In this document: one piece after another, positions 7,297 to 14,167 of the stretch
How positions within the stretch are numbered: position 1 is the stretch's first letter
How the letters are laid out: every line of letters begins with the position of its first letter
NCBI GenBank assembly: GCA_016199665.1
Contig: JACQGG010000167.1
Location: 1-21,791, forward strand
Source: Acidobacteriota bacterium
Lineage (GTDB): Bacteria > Acidobacteriota > UBA6911 > JACQSX01
Direction of reading: 5' to 3'
Length of the DNA: 21,791 nucleotides
Position numbers and translations under genes: made by a program
Notes under the pieces: generated by a model
Seen by the model: the letters and a program-made list of their open reading frames with translations, nothing else
Told to the model about the DNA's origin: nothing
The model's database searches: none

Positions 7297-8196
7297 ATGA
7301 CGGCCAAGGCGAAGTCAAAGATCGTGACGGTCGGGCTCGTTCAGATGCGCTGCCGCCCAAGGCTGGGCGAAAATCTTAAGAAGGCGGTCGGCCGCATCCG
7401 CGAGGCAGCGGCCAGAGGCGCCCAGGTTGTCTGCCTGCAGGAGCTGTTCCGGTCACAGTACTTTTGCCAGAGCGAAGATGTCGCAATGTTTAAGCTCGCC
7501 GAAACGATTCCCGGTCCGACGACCGCGGCGCTCTCCGGGGTTGCAAGAGAAGAGGGGGTTGCGATTGTCGTTCCGTTGTTCGAAAAGAGGGCGGAAGGGC
7601 TGTACCATAACAGCGCGGTTGTTATTGATGCCGACGGGAGGATTGCGGGCCAGTATCGCAAAATGCACGTCCCGGACGATCCGCTCTACTACGAGAAGTT
7701 TTACTTCACGCCCGGAGACATGGGATTTCCGTCCCACTCAACCCGGTTTGCAAAGATATCCGTGCTGGTTTGCTGGGACCAGTGGTTTCCCGAAGGCGCG
7801 CGCCTGGCCGCCCTGTCTGGAGCCGAACTGCTCTTCTACCCGACCGCGATCGGCTGGCTGCCCGGAGAAAAGGAAGAGACCAACCGCACGCAGCACGAAG
7901 CCTGGGAAACCGTTCAGCGCGCGCATGCGGTGGCCAACGGCCTGTATGTGGCCGCGGTGAATCGCGTCGGCTGCGAAGGAGGCCTCACCTTCTGGGGCCA
8001 GTCGTTCGTTGCAGATCCGATGGGCCGCATTCTGGCCAGAGCTTCTTCCGACAAGGAGGAAGTGCTGGTAGTGCCTTGCGACCTCTCGCGCATCGGCGAG
8101 ACCCGGCGCCATTGGCCCTTCCTGCGCGATCGGCGCATCGACGCCTATGACGGCCTGACCCGCCGTCTTCTCGAGGAAACGCCCCATCGCAAATGA
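7297..8196 (+). CDS. aguB: N-carbamoylputrescine amidase
   Basis: 299 residues, the normal family length. Nitrilase-superfamily amidohydrolase that splits N-carbamoylputrescine into putrescine, CO2 and ammonia. The catalytic triad is visible as Glu49 (CLQELF), Lys122 (YRKMHVP) and Cys159 (VLVCWDQWFPE). The VCWDQWFPE and GWLPGEKEE segments are characteristic of plant-type CPA enzymes. The open frame extends upstream to 7192, but the added 35 residues do not resemble the family, and ATG 7297 follows a -10 box closely. The stop overlaps the aguA start as ATGA, giving translational coupling with the preceding enzyme of the pathway. Confidence 0.95.
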   Translation: MTAKAKSKIVTVGLVQMRCRPRLGENLKKAVGRIREAAARGAQVVCLQELFRSQYFCQSEDVAMFKLAETIPGPTTAALSGVAREEGVAIVVPLFEKRAEGLYHNSAVVIDADGRIAGQYRKMHVPDDPLYYEKFYFTPGDMGFPSHSTRFAKISVLVCWDQWFPEGARLAALSGAELLFYPTAIGWLPGEKEETNRTQHEAWETVQRAHAVANGLYVAAVNRVGCEGGLTFWGQSFVADPMGRILARASSDKEEVLVVPCDLSRIGETRRHWPFLRDRRIDAYDGLTRRLLEETPHRK

Positions 8197-9383
8197 GCCG
8201 CGCCACCCCCGCCGCGCTCGGCTACTGCATGCCGCCGGAATGGCAACACCATGCTGCGACCTGGCTTGCCTGGCCCAAGGATCCCCTCACGTGGCCCGGC
8301 CGCGTTGCCGCGGTTCAGGAAGTTTTTCTGAAGATGATCGCGGCTCTCGCCCCCCACGAGACCGTCTGCCTGCTGGTCGACGGCGAGGCGACGGATCGGC
8401 ACGTGCGCTCGCGCATTGCCTCGATTCCAGGAAGCGCCAACGTCGTCTTCCACCGGATTGAAACCGTCGATTCGTGGATCCGGGATTATGGCCCCAATTT
8501 CATTCTTGGCAGAAACGGCGAGCTGGCTTACAACGATTGGATCTTCAACGCCTGGGGAAACAGGTATGAGGAGCTCAAGAAAGACAACTCAATCCCGGCG
8601 CGGCTGGAAGCGCTGTTGCGCGTTCCGAGGTTTGAGCCCGGGATGGTGTTGGAAGGGGGGTCCATCGACGTGGACGGCGCCGGCGTCTGCCTTACTACGG
8701 AACAATGCCTGCTTCATCCAAATCGAAACCCTCACCTGAGCCGCAGCGAGATCGAGAAATCGCTGAAAGGTTTTTTGGGCGTCCAAAAGATCATCTGGCT
8801 GGGGGAGGGCATTGCCGGAGACGATACTGACGGGCATGTGGACGATCTGGCTCGATTTGTTTCTCCCGACACGATTGTCTGCGCCCTGGAGGAAGACACG
8901 CTGGATCTGAACTATCGGCCTCTGCAGGAAAATTTTGGGAGGATCGCCCGCGCTACAAATATGAAGGGGAAATTCTACAACGTTGTTTCCCTGCCGATGC
9001 CCGCGCCAGTCTTAGGTGACACCGGACGCCTGCCGGCCAGCTACGCCAATTTTTATCTGGCCAATAACGTCGTGCTTGTGCCGACATTCAATCATGACCA
9101 TGACCGCCGGGCGCTGGAGATTCTGCGGAAGCTCTTCCCGGCGCGCGCCGTCATTGGAATCGACTGCCGGGACTTGATCTGGGGAATGGGAGCAATCCAC
9201 TGCGTCACGCAGCAGCAGCCGGAGGCCAACTTGGCCGGCCCTGACGAATCTGAATACATGAAGCGCGCCGGGGACGCGACCACTCAGGACCCCATCCTGG
9301 GCCTTCGCGGCCTGGGCAAGGAAATCTGGGCGGACGAAGATCCAGACGGCTACGTTCGCCGCCTGCGCGAGAGCTGGCAGTGA
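8193..9383 (+). CDS. aguA: Agmatine deiminase with an extra antitoxin-like C-terminal tail
   Basis: 396 residues; the enzyme converts agmatine to N-carbamoylputrescine. Guanidine-group-modifying fold motifs include WLAWP (substrate entry), DSWIRDYGP, LEGGSIDVDG and GDDTDGHVDDLARF (catalytic Asp/His region). GMGAIHCVTQQQP carries the nucleophile Cys337. Family members normally end within a few residues of that last motif, near residue 345. Here the frame runs on for about 51 codons, ending GLGKEIWADEDPDGYVRRL and four more residues. That resembles the C-terminus of small antitoxins found before PIN toxin genes. The stop overlaps the PIN gene start as GTGA. aguB lies immediately upstream with an ATGA overlap. 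The enzyme call is firm; the nature of the tail is inference from pattern. Confidence 0.94.
   Translation: MSRATPAALGYCMPPEWQHHAATWLAWPKDPLTWPGRVAAVQEVFLKMIAALAPHETVCLLVDGEATDRHVRSRIASIPGSANVVFHRIETVDSWIRDYGPNFILGRNGELAYNDWIFNAWGNRYEELKKDNSIPARLEALLRVPRFEPGMVLEGGSIDVDGAGVCLTTEQCLLHPNRNPHLSRSEIEKSLKGFLGVQKIIWLGEGIAGDDTDGHVDDLARFVSPDTIVCALEEDTLDLNYRPLQENFGRIARATNMKGKFYNVVSLPMPAPVLGDTGRLPASYANFYLANNVVLVPTFNHDHDRRALEILRKLFPARAVIGIDCRDLIWGMGAIHCVTQQQPEANLAGPDESEYMKRAGDATTQDPILGLRGLGKEIWADEDPDGYVRRLRESWQ
9258..9383 (+). other. Antitoxin-like module at the aguA 3' end
   Basis: Residues 356-396 of the aguA frame, starting at an in-frame ATG (9258), read MKRAGDATTQDPILGLRGLG and continue KEIWADEDPDGYVRRLRESW. 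The GLGKEIWADEDPD.YVRRLR.SW pattern is one I associate with short VapB-like antitoxins encoded immediately before PIN toxins. No good Shine-Dalgarno sequence precedes 9258, so independent translation is doubtful. The likely product is a fusion made by recombination at the aguA end. Assigned from memory of the motif, not by alignment. Confidence 0.5.
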
Positions 9384-9892
9384 GCCGCATCTTCTGGGAC
9401 ACCAATCTTTTCATTTACCTGATCGAGGATTTCGGCGAATTGTCTGAGCGGGTTGCGGCGCTGCGGCGGCGAATGCTGGCTCGAAAGGATCGGCTTTATA
9501 CGTCAACTCTTACTCTGGGCGAAGTGCTGGTGAAGCCGAAAGAGGAAGGCAACGAATCGCTTCGGCGCAGGTATCTTCAGGCCTTACAGGCGGGAGCGAG
9601 CTTGGTTTCTTTCGGGGAAAATGCGGCACAGATTTACTGCTCGATTCGTCGCGACAGGAGCATCCGACCTCCCGACGCGATACAGTTGGCCTGCGCCGCG
9701 CAGGAGCAGATAGACCTGTTTATCACCAACGACGACCGCCTGACTCTGAAAACGATCGCAGGAATTCAGTTCATTACTTCCCTACTGGAGACGATCCCTC
9801 ACACACGCTGTTCCGCCTTCCATTCCGCATCATCACAGGTCCAGACGCACGATCCGCCAACCCATTTATCGGACTCGACAGTGACCTGCTGA
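9380..9892 (+). CDS. PIN-domain ribonuclease toxin (VapC-like) with aberrant tail
   Basis: 170 residues. The PIN fold is clear over residues 1-138. IFWDTNLFIYLIED has the first acidic residue (Asp7). TSTLTLGEVLVKPKEEG contains Glu48. RPPDAIQLACAAQ supplies Asp99, and LFITNDDRL supplies Asp118/119 of the metal-binding acidic cluster. Such proteins cut RNA and are held inactive by an antitoxin encoded just upstream. The GTG start overlaps the aguA stop (GTGA), the usual toxin-antitoxin coupling. The domain normally ends around FITSL; the last 30 residues (from about 9800) are the neighbouring helicase remnant read in the wrong frame. The natural stop was therefore lost in a deletion. All expected acidic residues are present, so it may still be active. 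Confidence 0.85.
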   Translation: MSRIFWDTNLFIYLIEDFGELSERVAALRRRMLARKDRLYTSTLTLGEVLVKPKEEGNESLRRRYLQALQAGASLVSFGENAAQIYCSIRRDRSIRPPDAIQLACAAQEQIDLFITNDDRLTLKTIAGIQFITSLLETIPHTRCSAFHSASSQVQTHDPPTHLSDSTVTC

Positions 9893-10504
9893 TCGTCAGC
9901 GTCGACACATTGGGCGGTGAGCGTATGTTCGCCATGCTGCAGGAATCATCGGTAATTCCCTATGATCTGGTGATTTTTGATGAGGCCCACAAACTGTCCG
10001 CGGACCGTGAAGCCGACTTCACGATTCGAAAAAGGGACCGATATCGGCTCGCGGAGGCCCTGTCCGGAATTCAAGTGAGCGATCCGCGCTGGAGTTTGAG
10101 CTGGAGTTGCCAGCACCTCCTGTTGCTGACCGCCACGCCTCACATGGGGAAAGATTTTCCTTACTACTGTCTCTGGCGGTTGCTGGAGCCGGACATTCTT
10201 TCCACCGTTGACGCCTTTAATGCCTTCCCTCCCCGATCTCCTTTCAACCCGCGCTCATGGTGAAGAACGAGCCATAGAGGTGAAAGGCCGCGCCGCGATC
10301 GGAGATATTGAAATCACGGACAATGAATGGGCGAAAGCCTGCAATCTCCGTGACCGCTACTGGTTGTACGTTGTTTTTGAATGTAGCAGTGCCGTGCCAC
10401 GGTTGCTGCACATCCAAGACCCGTTCGGAAAATTACTCGCAACCGCAAAGGGCGGGGTCATTATTGACGAGCGGGAAATTTTCGCTGCTGCGGAGAGCGG
10501 CTGA
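9787..10504 (+). pseudogene. Internally deleted SNF2/DEAH helicase remnant with DUF3883-like end
   Basis: Two pieces of one large helicase survive. The first frame (9787 to about 10228) reads LFRLPFRIITGPDARSANPF, then YDLVIFDEAHKL (DEAH box at 9979-9990) and LLLTATPHMGKDFPYYCLW (motif III). The second piece (about 10230-10504) is in another frame and reads HGEERAIEVKGRAA, then NEWAKACNLRDRYWLYVVF and RLLHIQDPFGKL, which is like the DUF3883/nuclease-associated C-terminus of defence helicases. The ATPase Walker A region and the whole C-terminal helicase domain are missing, and the frame changes at the junction near 10228-10235. The upstream edge is fused to the PIN gene. Relatives are helicases of DISARM-like and DUF1156-associated defence loci; exact family not assigned. 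Confidence 0.75.
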
Positions 10505-10606
10505 GCCTAATTTATGCCGCCAGCAGGGGATGCTCCGATGATGGAGAAAACTATCAAGCAAAAGGAGAGCTCCCTGTCGGCGGAGCTGCGCGGCTCTGAA
10601 TCTCTG

Positions 10607-10729
10607 GAAACATCCAAGCCGCGACCGTCAGGGAGCGGACCCTCCGGCGAGAGTCCGGCGAGAGTCCGCTTGCTTATGCGCGCGGCTCTGTATGCACGCG
10701 GCTCTGGCAACTCTGAATTATTTCACACA
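10607..10729 (+). repeat. Left inverted repeat of the RAYT unit
   Basis: Begins GAAACATCCAAGCCGCGACC and ends CTCTGAATTATTTCACACA. It pairs with 11386-11550 in inverted orientation. The outer ~40 bp (CCGCGACCGTCAGGGAGCGG and GACCCTCC) are almost identical between copies, and the inner part varies by indels. This copy has an exact 11-bp tandem duplication, GCGAGAGTCCG twice. Confidence 0.8.
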
Positions 10730-10735
10730 TTCTCA

Positions 10736-11338
10736 TTACGCAAACGCCCTGGCACTCAAGACACTTGCCGCAAAATACGTTTCCATCGGCCTGCCCTGCA
10801 AAAACAGAACATAACGAACCGCGGCCTCGGCATCCTCTCGGGTCCAGAGATACCGAGTACTTCCGTGTCGAGCCCAGTTCTCGTGACGAAGCAAGCCATG
10901 TTTTTCGTTAAGTGTGCGCGTCGCATAGGCCTTAAAGTCGTTCATGATCTTCTCCGGCGCGACCAGACCGTGAACGACGGCATGCAAATGGGTTGTGCGA
11001 ACATGAAGCCCCAACGGAATCCAACCGCGATACCAGCAGACCTCCGTCAATGCGGCCAGTACGCTTTTACGATATTCCGGCGTAAGCAGAAGCGGAGTTT
11101 CCTGCAATCTCCTGCGAATTGCTGCGACTCGGTTCTGGCAAACCGGCAGATACGGAGAACGAGGCAGATTATGATTACGATCAACCGAACCAGATGGATC
11201 CCCGAAGAGGCGTGTCCCGTAACAGGCCAACGTTATGTGGTAGGCCAACGGAAATTCTGCGCTGCAGTGAATGGAACGTAGTAGGCTGATGATTTTTCGC
11301 AGTTGGAGTGGAGTTTGACAGAAAGCGCCATTGTCCAT
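10736..11338 (-). CDS. REP-associated tyrosine transposase-like HUH protein (Y1 family)
   Basis: Up to 200 residues. Y1-transposase features: FPLAYHITLACYGTRLFGD near the N-terminus (first beta strand of the fold), the HUH metal motif within LHVRTTHLHAVVHG (His117, His119), and MNDFKAYATRTLNE, whose Tyr138 is the candidate catalytic tyrosine. WARHGSTRYLWTREDAEAAVRYVLFLQG near the end is a conserved region I associate with a transposase group common in Acidobacteriota. The protein would nick single-stranded DNA at flanking palindromes. The first ~28 residues (from ATG 11338) do not look conserved, so the true start may be an internal TTG before AYHIT. The frame is intact. Transcribed opposite to the surrounding remnants. 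Confidence 0.8.
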   Translation of the reverse strand: MDNGAFCQTPLQLRKIISLLRSIHCSAEFPLAYHITLACYGTRLFGDPSGSVDRNHNLPRSPYLPVCQNRVAAIRRRLQETPLLLTPEYRKSVLAALTEVCWYRGWIPLGLHVRTTHLHAVVHGLVAPEKIMNDFKAYATRTLNEKHGLLRHENWARHGSTRYLWTREDAEAAVRYVLFLQGRPMETYFAASVLSARAFA

Positions 11339-11385
11339 CGATTGACATAACTGGCGTCTGCCAAGGATTTACGAATGGATTTCGA

Positions 11386-11550
11386 TGTGTGAAACAATTC
11401 AGAGCCGCCACGGCCGCGCACGTAGACAGGCGTGTGCGTAAGGAGCCACACCTGCAGAGCCGCGCGCGTAAGCAAGCGGACTCTCCACGGGCTCTCTGCG
11501 GACTCTCATCGGAGGGTCCGCTCCCTGACGGTCGCGGCTCGGATGTTTTC
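11386..11550 (-). repeat. Right inverted repeat of the RAYT unit
   Basis: Inverted counterpart of 10607-10729. Read on the minus strand it begins GAAAACATCCGAGCCGCGAC and ends CTCTGAATTGTTTCACA. It is about 40 bp longer than the left copy because of an insert in its middle (about 11410-11450). Together the two copies could pair as a very long stem around the transposase gene. Confidence 0.8.
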
Positions 11551-11604
11551 ACAATGCTGACGCTCGCGGTCGGGAGTAGGTCGGAGAAAGAGCGTGAGAC
11601 GTTT

Positions 11605-12423
11605 ATGACAGACTGCAAAAGGCTGATCGAAGTTGCTTTCCCATTGAAACAAGCATCCCTGGACTCCGTCCACGAAAAGAACGTTCGCCACGGTCATATC
11701 TCGACCCTGCACATCTGGCCGGCTAGGAGGCCACTTGCTGCGTGCCGTGCGGCACTCATCGCCACCCTTCTGCCCGATCCAGGAAATCCAGAGGAAAGAA
11801 AGCGGCTGCTGGAGAAAATCGGCGGGACGGTCGTTCAGAAGGTGGAGAAGAAAAAGATTGGCGACAAGACCGTAGATGTCATCCGGGATGAGACTGTCGG
11901 GGGCATCCTGCACTGGGGGCGGGAGTCGAACCCGGACATGGAGTGGTTCCGGCAGGAGATCCGCAAGGCATACGGTGGCCGGGCGCCGAAGGTTCTCGAT
12001 CCATTTGCCGGCGGCGGTGCGATTCCACTGGAGGCGATGCGGTTGGGTTGCGATGTTACCGCCGGCGACATCAACCCGGTCGCCTGGTTCATTCTCAAAT
12101 GTACGCTGGAGTATCCGCAGAAGCTCGCCGGCCAGCACCGGCCGCTGCCAAAGTTCGCCCTGGAGTCTCCCGAGTTTATGGAGACGTTCTTCAAGAGCAC
12201 GGGCAAACTCACAAAAAAGCAGTTGGAGCGGAACCTCGATACGGTGCAGCGCAAGCTCTTTCCTCCGCCGGACGTCGATCTCTCCTGGCACGTCCGGGCT
12301 TGGGGATGGTGGGTCCTGCGGGAAGCGCGGAGAGACCTGGCAAAGTTCTACCCGACCTACGCGGAATTTGAGCCGCTCTCCGGCGCCACCCAGTTGGACA
12401 CTAGCGGCATACCGGGAGTTTGA
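11605..12423 (+). pseudogene. Truncated DUF1156-type DNA adenine methylase
   Basis: 272 residues from ATG 11605; full-length relatives are roughly 900 or more. The N-terminus carries the DUF1156 signature (LIEVAFPLKQASLDSVHEKN, then RHGHISTLHIWPARRPLAAC). LDPFAGGGAIPLEAMRLGCD at 131-150 is SAM-binding motif I, followed by AGDINPVAWF. SWHVRAWGWWVLREARRDLA is also typical. The frame then leaves the family after YPTYAEFEP and stops, so the catalytic (D/N)PP(Y/F) motif and everything after it are gone. The product should be inactive. Such methylases are part of restriction-like anti-phage loci together with large helicases, matching the helicase remnant upstream. The open frame extends upstream to 11308, but only through the RAYT repeat. 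Confidence 0.8.
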
Positions 12424-12459
12424 GGAGCGAGTCGGCGTTTTAACAAGGAGAGTAAGTGT

Positions 12460-12554
12460 CCCCCGGCAAAGCCGGGGGCTTTAAGTTTTGTGAGCCGCTC
12501 AAAGCGGCCTTAACGTCGCCGCTTGCGCGGCCACTTGCGCCACCTGAAGGTGGC
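12460..12554 (-). repeat. Array of four consecutive stem-loops
   Basis: Plus-strand pairs are: CCCCCGGC/GCCGGGGG (12460-12467 with 12471-12478, loop 3); GCCGCT/AGCGGC (12494-12499 with 12503-12508, loop 3); GCCGC/GCGGC (12518-12522 with 12527-12531, loop 4); and GCCACC/GGTGGC (12539-12544 with 12549-12554, loop 4). All are perfect stems with short loops, spaced about 8-16 nt apart. They follow the tnpA remnant and probably belong to the element's 3' end. Confidence 0.75.
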
Positions 12555-12735
12555 TACCCCTTGAACAGACCGAGCTGATCCAGTCGCGCTGTTCCGGCCA
12601 AATCGAGATTGTCATGTGCACATTGCCGAGCATCAGAAGATGGCCCGTACAGATCAAGTCTCCAGTCTTCGGAATTGACACCACGTCGTACTTACACTGC
12701 CACTTCGTTTGCTGTAAGCCGTTGTACTTCGTCAT
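12499..12735 (-). pseudogene. IS200-type transposase TnpA remnant
   Basis: From ATG 12735 the product starts MTKYNGLQQTKWQCKYDVVS, close to the usual IS200 TnpA opening (TKW.CKYHVVFIPK). After IPK the sequence jumps to GHLLMLGNVHMTISIWP, the counterpart of the GHLMPDHVHMMI.IPP HUH region, so about 30-40 residues between are deleted. The first His of the HUH pair reads Asn (GNVHM), and the catalytic-tyrosine helix is absent. The last ~25 residues are the translated hairpin array. Nonfunctional by these criteria. Confidence 0.7.
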
Positions 12736-12736
12736 G

Positions 12737-12783
12737 GAACTCCCTTTCGTGATGCTTTTCGCACGGCTCACAAAAGGGAGTTC
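12737..12783 (-). promoter_or_regulatory. Hairpin sequestering the tnpA ribosome-binding site
   Basis: GAACTCCCTTT (12737-12747) and AAAGGGAGTTC (12773-12783) form a perfect 11-bp stem. On the minus strand the GGGAG within the 3' arm lies about 5 nt before ATG 12735, so the stem hides the Shine-Dalgarno sequence. This is the arrangement known for IS200 tnpA, where it keeps transposase translation low. Confidence 0.7.
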
Positions 12784-12864
12784 TTCAGACTCCCGTAAAT
12801 GTCAAACTTTGACTGCCTCCCCGGCAGAGCCAGGGGGACTCCTATTAGGTTCTAGGCTACAACC

Positions 12865-13491
12865 ATGAAAATCTACGACATTTCACCGCTGCTCCACCCG
12901 GGCATTGCCGTCTGGCCGGGTGACACCCCGTTTTCAAGCCGGCCGCTGCTGCGCCTGTCACAAGGAGCGTCGGTGAATCTCTCCAGCGCCACGCTGAGCC
13001 TGCATACCGGAGCTCACGTTGACGCGCCCTCGCATGTCCTGGACGCGGGAACACCGATTGACCGCGTGGATCTCTCGCTGTATGTAGGCCGGGCCCGAGT
13101 GGCGACGCTGTCAGCGGTGGAATCAGTGCGTGAAGCGGCAGTGGAAGCGATCCTGCGGGAGCGTCCTGAAAGGCTGTTGCTGCACTGCCGTCCCGGCTTT
13201 GACGCCGACCGATTTCCCGAATCGTTTGTTTCCTTCACGCCTGAGGCGGCAATGCGGATCGGTGAAGCAGGAATTAAACTGGTGGGTATCGACTCACCCT
13301 CGGTCGACCCGATCGACAGCAAGGATCTGCCGGCCCACCACATCTTCTGCCGTTACGGAACGGCGATTCTAGAAAACCTCGACCTGCGCGGCGTTCCCGA
13401 CGGAGAGTATGAGCTGATCGCCTTGCCGCTGAAAATCCAGAACGGCGACGCCTCCCCGGTCCGGGCGATATTGAGGGGAATCCCGGGGTAA
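12865..13491 (+). CDS. kynB: Cyclase-family hydrolase, probable kynurenine formamidase
   Basis: 208 residues, the length of bacterial KynB. The opening KIYDISPLLHPGIAVWPGDT and SLHTGAHVDAPSHVLD are the family hallmarks. His47, His51, Asp53 and His57 are the expected metal-site residues. VGIDSPSVDP and KDLPAHHIF supply the second conserved block, and the C-terminal LPLKIQNGDASPVRAIL is also KynB-like. The reaction would be hydrolysis of N-formylkynurenine to kynurenine and formate in tryptophan breakdown. No other kynurenine-pathway gene is nearby, so a related cyclase-family amidase cannot be excluded. The ATG at 12865 has only a weak upstream ribosome site. It begins right after the IS200 remnant. 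Confidence 0.85.
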   Translation: MKIYDISPLLHPGIAVWPGDTPFSSRPLLRLSQGASVNLSSATLSLHTGAHVDAPSHVLDAGTPIDRVDLSLYVGRARVATLSAVESVREAAVEAILRERPERLLLHCRPGFDADRFPESFVSFTPEAAMRIGEAGIKLVGIDSPSVDPIDSKDLPAHHIFCRYGTAILENLDLRGVPDGEYELIALPLKIQNGDASPVRAILRGIPG

Positions 13492-13555
13492 GATCGGATC
13501 GCATTACGAGCAGGTCTCTGCCTAAGAACGGGCACTCATTTCGAAGAGTTGCAAC

Positions 13556-14167
13556 ATGAGCCAGGATCAGATATTCCGCATCATCCTCATTGCCGGCTCT
13601 TTGATCATCTTTCCAATCGCCTTCTATCACCGCCTCAAGTCACAGGCGACCGGCGAGAAGCTGGATCGGAGGCAGGAAGGTCTCTTCATCCTGTTCACGC
13701 TGCGGCCGATCGGGATCGCTGGAATGCTGGGACTGATCGCCTACATGGTCAATCCGCCTTCGATGGCCTGGGCGTCGGTGAATCTGCCCGACTGGTTACG
13801 CTGGAGTGGCGTCGCACTTGGCGCCGCAGCCGGCGGGCTATTGACCTGGACCCTCCACAGTCTGGGGAAGAACCTGACGGATACGGTTGTGACCCGAAAA
13901 GAGCATACCCTGGTGATCACCGGCCCGTACCGCCGGGTCCGCCACCCATTTTACGACTCGGTGGCGCTGTCCGTCCTGGCCAACTCACTGGCTGCAGCCA
14001 ACTGGTTTCTCCTCTTGACGGGCGCCTGGGTGCTGGCGCTGATCCTGGTCCGAACGCGCAAGGAAGAGGAGCTGCTGGCGGCCCGATTTGGGGACGCCTA
14101 CCGGGCATACAGGGAGCAGACCGGGCGCTTCCTGCCCAGAATGAGGACGCGACAGCCGGGCGCGTGA
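13556..14167 (+). CDS. Isoprenylcysteine carboxyl methyltransferase-like membrane protein
   Basis: 203 residues with about four to five membrane segments (roughly 7-25, 43-65, 82-101, 134-165). The cofactor-binding core of the ICMT/PEMT family is present: the GPYRRVRHPFY motif at 123-133, then a RTRKEEELLAARFGDAY block and YREQTGRFLP near the C-terminus, whose Glu and Arg contact SAM in relatives. Bacterial members methylate small or lipid substrates that are mostly unknown, so no substrate is named. It sits 64 bp after kynB; no operon signal is obvious. Confidence 0.85.
   Translation: MSQDQIFRIILIAGSLIIFPIAFYHRLKSQATGEKLDRRQEGLFILFTLRPIGIAGMLGLIAYMVNPPSMAWASVNLPDWLRWSGVALGAAAGGLLTWTLHSLGKNLTDTVVTRKEHTLVITGPYRRVRHPFYDSVALSVLANSLAAANWFLLLTGAWVLALILVRTRKEEELLAARFGDAYRAYREQTGRFLPRMRTRQPGA

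Larger units (their letters stand above)
10607..11550 (-). mobile_element. RAYT/IS200-like unit flanked by long imperfect inverted repeats
   Basis: A Y1-type HUH transposase gene (10736-11338) sits between two inverted sequences, 10607-10729 and 11386-11550. The unit lies between the helicase remnant and the DUF1156 remnant, both defence-type genes, so it appears to have landed in a pre-existing island. The long GC-rich ends are unlike classical IS200 ends and more like a transposase associated with REP-type palindromes. Boundaries are drawn from the visible inverted repeat and may be a few bases off. Confidence 0.7.
12456..12840 (-). mobile_element. Decayed IS200/IS605-type element
   Basis: Remnant of an HUH insertion sequence on the minus strand. 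It has a 5' hairpin overlapping the transposase ribosome site (12737-12783), an internally deleted tnpA (from ATG 12735), and a tail of four stem-loops (12460-12554). A GC-rich hairpin-like sequence (CCCCGGCAGAGCCAGGGG, about 12820-12838) lies at the upstream end and resembles the perfect hairpin at 12460-12478. It directly follows the broken DUF1156 gene. Ends are estimated from these structures. Confidence 0.65.

Noticed and set aside
12460..12554. CRISPR array
   Set aside because: The stem-loops differ in sequence and there are no identical direct repeats separated by uniform spacers.
9380..12850. Intact DISARM-like or other complete defence system
   Set aside because: The helicase lacks Walker A and its second domain, the methylase lacks its catalytic motif, and no other core gene is present. 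Only remnants can be supported.
12614..12868. 84-codon plus-strand frame over the IS200 remnant
   Set aside because: It is antisense to the recognisable TnpA fragment and shows no known features.
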